A stretch of DNA of 35,387 nucleotides from DATAEK01 sp036258055 (GCA_036258055.1 DATAEK010000127.1:1-35387), one strand, 5' to 3'; counted from the first letter of the stretch, positions 14,644 through 23,480 are shown. A program made the numbers and translations. Notes: a model not told the origin generated them from the letters alone.

Positions 14644-16365
14644 CTAGATGGTGCCGGTTTTGCGCTGTTCGGCGATGAATTCGCTGGTCCGCATCGCGAG
14701 CGCAAGGATGGTCCAGGTACAGTTCTTGTCCGGTTGCGTGACGAACGGACCGCCGTCGGCGACGAAGAGGTTGCGGCAATCGTGTGCCTGACAGTTCTTG
14801 TTCAGCGCGGAGGTCGATGGATCGTTGCCCATCCGCGTCACGCCGAGCTCGTGGATGATCCGGCCGCCCGGCGCAATGCCGTAGCCGCGCTCGCGTGAGG
14901 GCATCGGCCCCATCGGCGTTCCGCCCATTTCCGTGATGATCGCGCGGAAGGTCTCCTGCATGTGCTTCGCCTGGTTGATCTCGTAGTCGCTCCATTTGAA
15001 ATGGAACCGAAGCACCGGAATCCCCCACTTGTCCACGACGGTTGGATCGATCTCGCAGTAGCTGTTGGCGTTCGGGATCATCTCGCCGCGGCCCGAGAAA
15101 CCCACCGTCGCGCCGTAGAAACGGCGGTAGTCGTCCTTGAGCGCCTTGCCGTAGCCCGGTCCTGAGGGCGGGCGTCCCGATCCCTCGATACCGGTGAAGT
15201 TGTGGATGCCGCTCAGGAATCCGAAGTTCGGCATGCGGCGGCCGCCGCCGGGCTCGATGTGATACCCGCGCGGGAAATCCAGCTTCTTGTTGTCCAGCCA
15301 CCAGGGCATGAAGACGTGCATGCCGCCGACGCCGTCGCAGTTGTGCGCGGCGCCGCTCATCATTTTCGGGATGAACCCGCCCACGCTGACGCCCGTGGAG
15401 TCGGTGAGGTATTTGCCGACCGTGCCGCTCGAATTCGCCAGGCCCTGGGGAAACTTCGGCGACTTCGAGTTGAGGAGGATCCTCGCCGACTCGCACGCGC
15501 TCGCCGCAAGGACGACAATGCGGGCCCGGACGTGATTCTCGCGGTTGGTGGTCTTGTCGATGTACGAGACGCCGCTTGCGAGCCCGGCCTCGTCTAGCGT
15601 CACCTCGCGCGCCATCGCGTTGGCCAGAATCGTCAGGCGCTTCGTGGCCACGGCCGGTGGAATCAAGACCGACGGTGATGAGAAGTTCGAGTGCGTCGCA
15701 CAGCCGCGATTGCACTGGCCGCAGTAGTGGCACGCGGCCCGCCCGTTCAGCGGCTTGGTCAGGATTGACAACCGGCTGGGAATCACCGGTACGCGGAGCC
15801 GATCGCACGCGTCCTTGATCAGCAGTTCGTAACAACGTGGTTGGGGCGGCGGCATGAAGATGCCGTTGGGCTCGTTGGGAAAGTTCTCGGCGCTTCCGAA
15901 AATGCCGATGAGCGTGTCGACGCGGTCGTAGTACGGCTTCAGATCGTCGTAGGTAATCGGCCAGTCGTCGCCCAGGCCATCGAGGCTCTTGCGCCTGAAG
16001 TCGTCCGGACCCATCCGCAACGAGATGCGTCCCCAATGGTTCGTGCGGCCGCCGAGCATCCGCGATCGAAACCAGTCCCACGTCTCACCGGGCGCCATCG
16101 TGTAGGGTTCACCATCGAGCGTCCACCCGCCGAGCGCCGCGTCGAACTCGCCGAACTGACGCTCGTTGGTCGCGTTCCCTCGACGCTGCGTGTCGTAAGG
16201 CCACGCGAACATCTTCGAGTCCTTGACCGGATCCCACATCGGGCCCGCTTCCAGCATCACGACGTTCGCGCCCGCCTCGGTGAGGACCTTGGCGGCCATC
16301 CCGCCGCCGGCGCCGGAGCCCACGATGCAGACGTCGTAGAGGGTGCGGTTACGGATGATTTGCAA
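14644..16365 (-). CDS. GMC-family FAD oxidoreductase, probable glycoside/sugar 3-dehydrogenase catalytic subunit
   Basis: 573 residues. The N-terminal FAD-binding fold is clear (DVCIVGSGAGGGMAAKVL, about 11-28, with the acidic residue of VVMLEAG). GGRTNHWG (about 105-112) is the second flavin motif. The C-terminus has HELGVTRMG and NCTWTILALAMRTSEFIAE, the GMC C-domain. Residues 212-222 contain C-x2-C-x2-C-x3-C (ACHYCGQCNRGC); the C-x5-C-x3-C subset matches the spacing that binds a 3Fe-4S cluster in bacterial FAD-glucose dehydrogenases. With the subunit-3 chaperone and cytochrome c genes downstream it forms the usual periplasmic dehydrogenase set. Oxidation at C3 of a glycoside is inferred from the neighbouring 3-keto-disaccharide hydrolase; the substrate is not determined. 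Confidence 0.92.
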   Translation of the reverse strand: MQIIRNRTLYDVCIVGSGAGGGMAAKVLTEAGANVVMLEAGPMWDPVKDSKMFAWPYDTQRRGNATNERQFGEFDAALGGWTLDGEPYTMAPGETWDWFRSRMLGGRTNHWGRISLRMGPDDFRRKSLDGLGDDWPITYDDLKPYYDRVDTLIGIFGSAENFPNEPNGIFMPPPQPRCYELLIKDACDRLRVPVIPSRLSILTKPLNGRAACHYCGQCNRGCATHSNFSSPSVLIPPAVATKRLTILANAMAREVTLDEAGLASGVSYIDKTTNRENHVRARIVVLAASACESARILLNSKSPKFPQGLANSSGTVGKYLTDSTGVSVGGFIPKMMSGAAHNCDGVGGMHVFMPWWLDNKKLDFPRGYHIEPGGGRRMPNFGFLSGIHNFTGIEGSGRPPSGPGYGKALKDDYRRFYGATVGFSGRGEMIPNANSYCEIDPTVVDKWGIPVLRFHFKWSDYEINQAKHMQETFRAIITEMGGTPMGPMPSRERGYGIAPGGRIIHELGVTRMGNDPSTSALNKNCQAHDCRNLFVADGGPFVTQPDKNCTWTILALAMRTSEFIAEQRKTGTI

Positions 16366-16410
16366 CGTCAGCCCTTCCTTTGGATCAAACGAGTGTCGAT
16401 GTCTTCCCGT

Positions 16411-17574
16411 TCAGCGCCGGAATCTCGACGGAGGACCCGATGGCCCGAGTGGCCGGCCGGTGAGGAACGCGCCGATGTTCGAGATCAGACCGGCCGCACC
16501 GGCCACGCTGCAACTCTTCACTTCGCTCGCGATGTTGCCGAGCTCTGAGTCGAGGCCGATGCCCGCCATGTAGTTGCCGTTGCGGACCGATCGAATGAAC
16601 GTGCTCGATTCATCGAGCGGCAGCGTCGCGACGTTACCGCAGAAGGTCGCCCACAGCCCATCGCGTCCAAGATACTGCTCCACATTCGAGAGATAGAACG
16701 CCGACACCGTTCCGCCGTGCTCGCGGATGTACTTGCCAACGCTCCGCAACGCTTTCGGACCGGCAAAGTTGCCGACGACAGGCACGAGCATGTTGCGCTT
16801 CTCGAGATCCTTGAGGAACGAAAAACTCTCGTCGCTCGCCAGAAACCCGCGCATTTGACCCTTGCCATCATCAGCGAGCATCAGATCGGTGTAGGTCGGC
16901 GCGCTGCGGCCGCCGCGCCCGCCTGACGACCAGTACTGGATGATCGGCCCGTACCAGTAGAACTGCGAGTACACGTAGTCGATCCCCTTGAGATCCTCCT
17001 CACTCAGGGGCAGGGCCGCGGTCTTGACGAGGTAGTCCTGAATTGTCTTGAGGTTCGCTTTGTACAGCGTCTCGTCGGGTTCGATCTTCGTGAATGAGGC
17101 GAAGATGTCCTGCGCGGTGGATTTCGGCCCGAGTCCGTCGGGCCGCTTCCGCGAGAAGAGCCGCGACACGAACTCGACGCGATCCATCGACATCTCGAAA
17201 ATCGCCTTGTACATGAGGTGCAGCTGCAGGTTGCCGCGCCGGATGTCGACGATGAACGCCATCGCGGGCTTGAGCGCGGCGATGTACGTGAAGTTCTGTT
17301 CCGGTCCCACGCCCAGGTAAACGCGACCGACTTTGGCGGTACGCGTCAGGTCCGGAATCACGCGTTGGAAGAGCACCTCGTTGGAGAGCAGATTGTCGGA
17401 TCGGAAGAAGCCGTCGGCCTCGGAGAGATCGCTGCTGAGCGACCAGAATTCCTGCGAAGACAACCGATCGGGGAGAACACCCGTGCCGGCGCGGACGCCG
17501 GGATCAATCGACTGGGTGAGAACACTGATGAAGAAGACCGCACCGATTGCAGCAAGCAGACGGCGTCTGGTCAT
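16411..17574 (-). CDS. Conserved exported or membrane-anchored protein of unknown function
   Basis: 387 residues from the ATG at 17574 (MTRRRLLAAIGAVFFISVL), which is preceded by GAGGG and opens a signal or anchor segment; reading to 17610 would only add a charged stretch. I do not recognise a characterised family. A segment near residues 85-130 (VYLGVGPEQNFTYIAALKP, then AFIVDIRRGNLQLHLMYKA) has a glycine turn after a strand followed by strand-Asp-x-Arg, which resembles a Rossmann or methyltransferase-like fold. A later part has VVGNFAGPKALRSVGKYIREHGG and FYLSNVEQYL. It is the first gene of the run leading into the GMC gene 45 bases downstream. Fold prediction would decide whether it is a second nucleotide- or SAM-binding protein in this locus. 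Confidence 0.8.
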   Translation of the reverse strand: MTRRRLLAAIGAVFFISVLTQSIDPGVRAGTGVLPDRLSSQEFWSLSSDLSEADGFFRSDNLLSNEVLFQRVIPDLTRTAKVGRVYLGVGPEQNFTYIAALKPAMAFIVDIRRGNLQLHLMYKAIFEMSMDRVEFVSRLFSRKRPDGLGPKSTAQDIFASFTKIEPDETLYKANLKTIQDYLVKTAALPLSEEDLKGIDYVYSQFYWYGPIIQYWSSGGRGGRSAPTYTDLMLADDGKGQMRGFLASDESFSFLKDLEKRNMLVPVVGNFAGPKALRSVGKYIREHGGTVSAFYLSNVEQYLGRDGLWATFCGNVATLPLDESSTFIRSVRNGNYMAGIGLDSELGNIASEVKSCSVAGAAGLISNIGAFLTGRPLGPSGPPSRFRR

Positions 17575-17688
17575 GAAACCCTCGCAGCCCGCCGCCTTAC
17601 GGGTGCGCACGGCACGAGACGGACGCGCGCGGAACGGCCGTGGGCCGGGACAAGAGTATCATGCACCCCGGCCCGATGATCCTACGGC

Positions 17689-18486
17689 TCAGCGGCCGAA
17701 TTCGATGGTGAGCTTGGGTTCGGCGACGACTTTCAGTCCGGGGACGTCTTTCAGCGTGCGCGGATCGTTCGCCTGCTGCAGCTTCTGCAGCGCACCCTCG
17801 GTGGCGAGCAGCTTGTCGAAGTCCATCTGTACGAGCGTGACTTTGGATCCGTTGACGTACGGCGCGTTGGTCTTGATGACCCTGCCGTCGACGGCCAAGG
17901 TCACGTCCACATAAAGCCCCTTCATCATCATCTTCATCATCGCGAGCGCCTGCTCGTTCTGAGCCTGGTTCTGCGTCGCGCCGCCACCCATACCCAACTG
18001 GTTGAGCGGACTCGTGGCACCGGGCTTCTGCTCCGGCATATTGATCGTGAGCAGCGACGACGAGCCGTGCTTCTCGAACTGGAAGCTGAACGGCGGCTCG
18101 GCCTTGCTGGCAGCCAGCCCGCCGGTCGAGTTCTGGTTCATCTTCACCTGCAACTTCGTCACGTCGTCGAAGCTGTAGTGCGCGCGATAGCCTTCGAGGT
18201 CCGCTGTCTTGATCGGCTCGCCAGAGACGAACTTGACGCCCATCTGGTCCGCCATCTTCTTCGCCTCGGCCTCGCCGAAGAGGGACTGGGGTGCCTGAGC
18301 CGTCGCGCCCTTCTGATCCGCGGAGGCGCCGGCAAACCCCTTCAGCATCTCCATGGCCTGAGGGTTGGCGCCGATCTCCTGATCAATGAGGCCGCTGCCG
18401 TCCTGACGGACCGTGATCGTAGTGGTGGCTCGAAGACACGCGGAACACAGGAGTGCCAGACACACGAGTGCAAGTTGACGTTTCAT
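17689..18486 (-). CDS. Putative lipoprotein of unknown function
   Basis: 265 residues with a lipoprotein signal (LALVCLALLCSAC, Cys17). The mature start TTTITVRQDGSGLIDQEI resembles the opening strand of LppM/DUF3153-like envelope lipoproteins, but this is weak. The centre is Ala/Gln/Met-rich and carries repeated Met-Lys residues (MMKMMMKGLYVDVTLAVDG). No catalytic motif is visible. GGAG lies at a normal distance from the ATG, and a TACAAT -10 is found 32 bases upstream. It is divergent from the DUF4097-like gene and lies 114 bases upstream of the unknown exported protein; it probably has its own promoter. Confidence 0.8.
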   Translation of the reverse strand: MKRQLALVCLALLCSACLRATTTITVRQDGSGLIDQEIGANPQAMEMLKGFAGASADQKGATAQAPQSLFGEAEAKKMADQMGVKFVSGEPIKTADLEGYRAHYSFDDVTKLQVKMNQNSTGGLAASKAEPPFSFQFEKHGSSSLLTINMPEQKPGATSPLNQLGMGGGATQNQAQNEQALAMMKMMMKGLYVDVTLAVDGRVIKTNAPYVNGSKVTLVQMDFDKLLATEGALQKLQQANDPRTLKDVPGLKVVAEPKLTIEFGR

Positions 18487-18517
18487 ATCGACTCCAGAGG
18501 GGGGAACCAGTGCCGCT

Positions 18518-18523
18518 ATTGTA
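18518..18523 (-). promoter_or_regulatory. Candidate -10 element of the lipoprotein gene
   Basis: TACAAT on the minus strand, five of six matches to the sigma-70 -10, 31 bases before the ATG at 18486. No good -35 is seen at the expected distance. Confidence 0.4.
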
Positions 18524-18605
18524 CTCGCCCTCGGGCCGGAGCCGAGCAGGGCCGCGAATGCCGGCAGCCAGCAGGATGCGGAAGAACGCGTCGCGGTGAC
18601 TTCCA

Positions 18606-18665
18606 GGGTTCCTAGGTTCTCAGTTCTCCAGAGATCCTCCCCAAGAACCGAGAACCAGGGAACCC
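18606..18665. repeat. GGTTCTC/GAGAACC imperfect palindrome between divergent genes
   Basis: The 22-base arm at 18606-18627 pairs with 18644-18665 at 19 of 22 positions, separated by 16 bases. Further GAGAACC follows to about 18674. It is the same motif family as 5948-6054 and 29457-29789. Confidence 0.8.
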
Positions 18666-18690
18666 GAGAACCTGACAGGCGCGGTAAGTG

Positions 18691-18719
18691 CCGACGGGCG
18701 GTCCGCGAACGTATAGGAT
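18691..18719 (+). promoter_or_regulatory. Candidate leaderless promoter of the DUF4097-like gene
   Basis: A weak -35 (CCGACG, 18691-18696), a 17-base spacer and a -10 TAGGAT (18714-18719) that keeps the T-A-x-x-x-T positions. Only 6 bases separate the -10 from the ATG at 18726, so transcription would start at or next to the start codon. Confidence 0.45.
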
Positions 18720-18725
18720 CCGCGG

Positions 18726-19508
18726 ATGTTCGGCGTCTCCCGTTCGAGCGCGGCCGCCGCGATCGTGACGGCCGCTCTGACGCTGCCTGCCGTCCACGAA
18801 CAAGTCCGGACTGGGGACAGTTCCTCAGGCCGTTTGCATCGGGTCCTTCACACGGTCCCGGAGACGGTAATCAGCGTTCAGGTGACGACGGGTACGTTGA
18901 CGATGACGGGTTGGGATCGGCCCGACATCGAAATCGACATCGTTCGTCACGCACCCACTGCAGCGCAGATCGAAGAGATCAGGGCGGACATCGAAGCGGA
19001 CGGCCCCGCGGTTCGGGTGTCGGCGGTTCAACGCGCCGGACAACGTGACTCGAAGCTCACCGCTGACATCACGATCAAGGCACCGCGCATGGCTCATTTT
19101 GAGGAGGTGCGAATCGTCAGCGGGCGGGTGACTCTGTCACACCTCGCAGGATTCGTGAACGCGAAGTCTGACAGCGGCGACCTCATCGCATCAGACCTCG
19201 CGGGAACCATTCGGCTGGAAACGCTGCTCGGCCGATTGTCGCTTTCGCAAGCGCGCTTGACCCCCGGCGGTTTGATTCGCCTGCGCGCATTCCAGGGCGA
19301 CGTGGCGCTCACGCTGGATTCGACACCGCCGGATGCCCGAATCCTCGCAACCACGTTCAACGGCAGGATTACCTCCGACATCCCGCTCAATGCGAAGGAC
19401 CAGTTCGGCGTGCGTTTCGCGGAGACGACTCTGGGCCGCGGGGAGCCGGTCATCTCGATCGACGTCGTGACCGGTAATATCGAGATTCGCGTGCGGAAGG
19501 GACCGTGA
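18726..19508 (+). CDS. DUF4097-like exported beta-repeat protein
   Basis: 260 residues. A short hydrophobic N-terminus (about 8-28) is followed by a repetitive beta-strand protein with the pattern typical of DUF4097/adhesin-like families: VISVQVTTGTLTMTGWDRPDIEIDI, FVNAKSDSGDLIASDL, IRLETLLGRLSLSQA, IDVVTGNIEIRVRKG. Such proteins form a right-handed beta-solenoid or stacked sheet at the envelope; molecular function is unknown. No Shine-Dalgarno is present, which agrees with a leaderless start. It converges on the octaheme cytochrome gene with only 9 bases between the stop codons, and is divergent from the lipoprotein gene. Confidence 0.8.
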   Translation: MFGVSRSSAAAAIVTAALTLPAVHEQVRTGDSSSGRLHRVLHTVPETVISVQVTTGTLTMTGWDRPDIEIDIVRHAPTAAQIEEIRADIEADGPAVRVSAVQRAGQRDSKLTADITIKAPRMAHFEEVRIVSGRVTLSHLAGFVNAKSDSGDLIASDLAGTIRLETLLGRLSLSQARLTPGGLIRLRAFQGDVALTLDSTPPDARILATTFNGRITSDIPLNAKDQFGVRFAETTLGRGEPVISIDVVTGNIEIRVRKGP

Positions 19509-19517
19509 TACCTGACT

Positions 19518-21632
19518 CTACCGCTCGCCTCCCTTCATTTTCGCGCGGGCTTGATCGATCAGTCGCTCGACGGCGGCATCGCCCGGCGCCAAACGCTGCG
19601 CGGTCCGCCAGGCGGCCAGCGCTTCCTCGAATCGCGATTGATCTGCGAGCACCGCCCCGAGCAGCAGGTAGTAGCGCGCATCGTCTGGGGCTAGTTTTAT
19701 CGCCGCGCGCAGCTCCGCCTCTGCCCGGACAGCACGTCCCCGCGCCGCCTCAATCCGCGCGACGACCGCGTGGTTCTGTGGGCTGTCGGCAAAGGTCAGC
19801 AAGCCGGAGGCGTACTCTTTCTGAGCGTTGGAGATCACCTCGTCCGCGGGGCCGGCGAGGGAAACGACGCCAAGTTGCAGCAGCGCGGCGGCGGCGTTTC
19901 CGCGCACCACGCGCACCTTGTCCGAGAGGCGCGCGACAAGCGTCGGGACGGCCCGGCGGTCTTTGAGCGCACCCAGCGCTGCCGCAGCGGTCGCTCTAAC
20001 CATCGGCTCGGAATCCGCCGCGGCCCGTGCGAGCTTCCCAAAGATCACGCTCATCGCGTCGCCCTCAACGGCGTGTCGTTCGGCAAGCCGCACGATGAAC
20101 TCTGCCGCGCTCGCCTGTCGCACCGCGCCGGCGTCGTGAGCAGCGGCAATCGATGCGAGATCCGGCACTGCGCGTACATCGCCTCGGCCTGCGGCGTACA
20201 TGACGTTCGCGATCGCCACGACCGCGCGGCGGCGAGCACCGTCGCCATACCAGCGATCCATCACGCTCGCCGCCCACTCGGGTGAACGATCGTCATGGCA
20301 GGTCGTACATGGATTCGGGGCGCCGAAGCTCGCCGTCATCTCGGGCACAGGCGGCGCGAACGTGTGGTCGCGGCGACGAGTGAGCAGCCGCCAGTTGACG
20401 TCGCTCATGTGGCATTCGATGCAGCGGCTTCCCGGCGAATCCGCCGCGTGGTGCGTGTGCGCGCTCATGGCCGGGCCTGCGGTCGCAACCGACGATCCTC
20501 CCGGCACGCTGAGCTTCTGATGGCACTGCGTGCAGAGGAGGTCGGTACGCGCTGCCGGCACTTTGAGCGAGTGATCGTTCTCCGATCCATGCATGCGGTG
20601 ACAGTCGGTGCAGGTGACATCGCCCTTTCGGAAGCAGCCGCTCAGGGTGAGCGCCTGCGGACGGTTGAACCGGTTAGGGCGGCCATCGGGCCAGTAGTCG
20701 CCCTGGGGATCGTTGTCCGGAATCGGCTCACTCAGGAGGAACGGCAGCGCGTAGTCCTCGTACCGCTCTCCAGGCGTGAACCCCAGGAACCGGTTGTTCT
20801 TGTTCCCGTGGCAGTAGGCGCAGGCATCGAAGGTCTGGCGCTTCGGCGCTGTCCTCGGCGAAAAGATGTGCAGCCGCGCGCCGTACTCAGGATCGGTGGG
20901 ACGCACGCCAGCCGCCGTCACGCCTCTCGCAGCGTCCTGGCGCATCAGCCTGACATGGTCACTCCCCGGCCCGTGACAGGCCTCGCACCCGATGCCCATC
21001 TCGGTCCACGTCGTCGCGTAGGTCGCCGCCTCGAGGGAGTAGTTCGGCGCGAGATTGGTCGCGTGACAATTGACGCAGTTGACGTTCCAGATCTGACGGT
21101 AGTCGTGAGGACCATCCGGGACGGGACCGATCACGGCGTAATCGATCCATTCGGCCGTGTCGGTCCGCCAGAACACCGGCAGCACGTAGATACGGCCGTC
21201 CGGTAGACGCGACAGGTAGCCCTGGAACCTCCGCGCGCCGAGTGTGTAGTGGATTTCGAAGGTCTCCGCTGGACGATCGCCGTGCGCGACGGTGATGAAA
21301 TACTTCCCGCCGCGCGATTCCATCCGGTACGTGCGTCCGTTCTGCGTGAGCCGCGTCCCCGGACTGAAGTCGCCCGCAACCCGTGCCTCGGCGATCGGCC
21401 GCGTCATCTGCACGTGGAGCGACTTCTTCCAGGTGGCGAACTGATCCTCGTGGCATTCCTGACAGGCAGGCGATCCAAGGTAGGCCGCTCCTGTCGCCGG
21501 CCCTGACGTGATGGCCTGAGAGACTGGCGGCTCCGAACGGGCGCGAAGCGTCATCGTTGCGACGAGCAGGACAGCCGCGGCCAGGGTGGCTGCATGCGCG
21601 CAACGCCGCACGGGAGGAAGCCTTGGAGACAC
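19518..21632 (-). CDS. Octaheme c-type cytochrome with C-terminal HEAT-like and TPR repeats
   Basis: 704 residues, GTG start at 21632 with GGAG ten bases upstream. After a signal peptide (about 10-33) eight CXXCH haem sites are visible: residues 57-61 (CQECH), 186-190, 216-220, 271-275, 341-345, 367-371, 404-408 and 442-446. From about 455 to 620 the sequence is Ala-rich and resembles HEAT repeats (VRATAAAALGALKDRRAVPTL), and 625-700 carries one or two TPR units (YYLLLGAVLADQSRFEEALAAW). The haem part resembles cytochrome c554/octahaem electron-transfer proteins; catalysis on nitrogen or sulfur compounds cannot be claimed. It follows the VWFA gene by 33 bases, so the two are probably one operon. 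The protein should be periplasmic or surface-exposed. Confidence 0.92.
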   Translation of the reverse strand: MSPRLPPVRRCAHAATLAAAVLLVATMTLRARSEPPVSQAITSGPATGAAYLGSPACQECHEDQFATWKKSLHVQMTRPIAEARVAGDFSPGTRLTQNGRTYRMESRGGKYFITVAHGDRPAETFEIHYTLGARRFQGYLSRLPDGRIYVLPVFWRTDTAEWIDYAVIGPVPDGPHDYRQIWNVNCVNCHATNLAPNYSLEAATYATTWTEMGIGCEACHGPGSDHVRLMRQDAARGVTAAGVRPTDPEYGARLHIFSPRTAPKRQTFDACAYCHGNKNNRFLGFTPGERYEDYALPFLLSEPIPDNDPQGDYWPDGRPNRFNRPQALTLSGCFRKGDVTCTDCHRMHGSENDHSLKVPAARTDLLCTQCHQKLSVPGGSSVATAGPAMSAHTHHAADSPGSRCIECHMSDVNWRLLTRRRDHTFAPPVPEMTASFGAPNPCTTCHDDRSPEWAASVMDRWYGDGARRRAVVAIANVMYAAGRGDVRAVPDLASIAAAHDAGAVRQASAAEFIVRLAERHAVEGDAMSVIFGKLARAAADSEPMVRATAAAALGALKDRRAVPTLVARLSDKVRVVRGNAAAALLQLGVVSLAGPADEVISNAQKEYASGLLTFADSPQNHAVVARIEAARGRAVRAEAELRAAIKLAPDDARYYLLLGAVLADQSRFEEALAAWRTAQRLAPGDAAVERLIDQARAKMKGGER

Positions 21633-21665
21633 GAGGTGCTCCGCGCCATAAACGGTGAAATTCAG

Positions 21666-23480
21666 CTAGCGGACCAGCCTGAATGGAACCATGACCTCCC
21701 GGCGCTCGGAGCCTGACCGTGCTTCGACCGCCACGATCCATGCGGCGGGCGCCAGGCTCGAGAGTGGCAGGTCGATCTCGAAGGGTCCCTCAGGCTGATC
21801 GCGGCGGACCGCCAGGACGGTCGTGCCGGCACCGTCAGCGTTCAGCAGGCGGGCCGTGGGCGTCACTCCCGCGGACGCCGAGCCATACAAACGGACGCGA
21901 ATCAGCAACCGGTCGGTTCGTACGAAATCACGACCCGGGAACGGCGCGGCGTCGGGCTCTGCCTGCAGCGCGCGCAGTTCGAGCGGGTTCGACGCCTTGA
22001 GCACCACGGGTGATCCGATCTCGAGCGCTGACTTCGCGAGATCCGGCACGACGACCGATCGCAGCTCCTTGTCGACGATCTCGCCGCTGGCGTTCTTGAA
22101 CGTCAGGGCCAACGAGAACGCACCGGGAGGCGCATCGAAGGTCACGCCACCATCCACGGGGCCGGAAAACACCGGACCCTTCTCGCCGGTGACCGCGAGG
22201 TCGGCTGACGCAACCGCCGGCATGCCGGCTGCGGTCCCGCGTCGCATCCACATCAGCGTGACCTTCGCCTGCCCTGCTGTCTTCGGCTCGACGCCGACCC
22301 AGACGTCGGCGGCCCGGGCCGACGATTGCGGCACGAGTTGGGTCACGGCATCGGTAACGCTCGGCGGCGGTTTTCGCACCGCGCCGCGCGCGCGAACCAG
22401 GTCGCCCACCGTCGGCGCCCAGAACCCTGCGCGCGATCGCACTTGAAGCCCCGAACGCTTCACGCGAACTTTGATCTTGTGGAACCGCCCATCCTTCGGG
22501 CTCATCGTCGCGTCGTACCCGATCAGATAGAACGCCGTCGATTGCTGGACGACGCGCCTGAGCGCCCGCTCCATGTCGTTGCTGCGAATCCATTCGCCGC
22601 CGGTATCGTCCGCGACCCCTTCGAGCCACGTGGATCCGGTCATCATGCCTCGAGGATCCACCGTGTAGATGGCGGTATTGCTCGCGTTCGCCGACCGGAT
22701 GATCTCGTTCATCCCACCGGCGTCATGCAAGACGACCGGCGCGCCTTCCGTGAAGAGGATGAGCGACTTGCGCCCCTCCTTCATCGCGCCGAGATGCACG
22801 AGCGCCGATACGATCGCGCCGGTCGTCACCTGCGAACGGATTTCCTCGACATTCCGGGTCGTGAGCTGCGCCTCTTCGAGGACGGATCGCGCGGGCATGT
22901 ACACATTCCGACGCCCCCTGAGCCGGGCGGCGGCATCGGCAAGCTGACGTCGATCGCGGCTGAAGGCGATCGCATCGGTCGGGGTCAGCGGATCCATGAT
23001 GGCGACGAGATCCGTTGGACCGAATGCGGTCAACAGGAAGCGCGAGAGCTGCGTGCGGGCGTAGAGCGTACTCTCGAACTCGCCGATATGGTACTCGTCC
23101 CAGAACACCAGGAACACACGGACGTCATCTTTCGACGCTTCGAGCGCGGCGTGCTCCCGCGAGCGGATGGCCAGCGATTCGTCGTTGTCCGGCGACGGCT
23201 GACCGTTGACCTCCACCAGCTTGAACGATTTGATCGGCTGGCTGACGCCGTCTTCCATGACGTCGAAGTCTTTTTCGGACAGATCGGTGACGGGCTTGCC
23301 GCTCTTGTCGAACACCGTCGCGTCCACGCGAACGATCTCGGTGCCGGTCCGGAAGACCGGCGGTTGTTGTGGAGGAGCCTGGACCGGCGTCTGCTGCTGA
23401 GTGGCCTGGCCGAAGACGATCGGGCCAGCCATCAGCGCGAGAAGCGCCGCACGAACACCGATCGATTTGCTCGAGCTCAT
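21666..23480 (-). CDS. VWFA-related domain protein (acidobacterial family), paralogue
   Basis: 604 residues with an N-terminal signal (about 8-25), a Pro/Gln-rich linker, and the same architecture as the 2076-3941 protein: VRVDATVFDKSGKPVTDLSEKDFDVMEDG, a VWA-like domain with VFLVFWDEYHIGEFE, a conserved IYTVDPRG and FYLIGYDATMSPKDG, then a beta-rich C-terminal region. The MIDAS is again D-E-Y-H instead of D-x-S-x-S. It is transcribed just before the octaheme cytochrome, which suggests a joint envelope role, but no function is known. It is divergent from the DinB gene. The paralogues are far apart (about 18 kb), so the duplication is not recent tandem. Confidence 0.87.
   Translation of the reverse strand: MSSSKSIGVRAALLALMAGPIVFGQATQQQTPVQAPPQQPPVFRTGTEIVRVDATVFDKSGKPVTDLSEKDFDVMEDGVSQPIKSFKLVEVNGQPSPDNDESLAIRSREHAALEASKDDVRVFLVFWDEYHIGEFESTLYARTQLSRFLLTAFGPTDLVAIMDPLTPTDAIAFSRDRRQLADAAARLRGRRNVYMPARSVLEEAQLTTRNVEEIRSQVTTGAIVSALVHLGAMKEGRKSLILFTEGAPVVLHDAGGMNEIIRSANASNTAIYTVDPRGMMTGSTWLEGVADDTGGEWIRSNDMERALRRVVQQSTAFYLIGYDATMSPKDGRFHKIKVRVKRSGLQVRSRAGFWAPTVGDLVRARGAVRKPPPSVTDAVTQLVPQSSARAADVWVGVEPKTAGQAKVTLMWMRRGTAAGMPAVASADLAVTGEKGPVFSGPVDGGVTFDAPPGAFSLALTFKNASGEIVDKELRSVVVPDLAKSALEIGSPVVLKASNPLELRALQAEPDAAPFPGRDFVRTDRLLIRVRLYGSASAGVTPTARLLNADGAGTTVLAVRRDQPEGPFEIDLPLSSLAPAAWIVAVEARSGSERREVMVPFRLVR

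Noticed and set aside
14564..16081. 505-codon minus-strand ORF
   Set aside because: Same strand but another frame of the GMC gene; composition is Arg/His-rich and it lacks any family motif.
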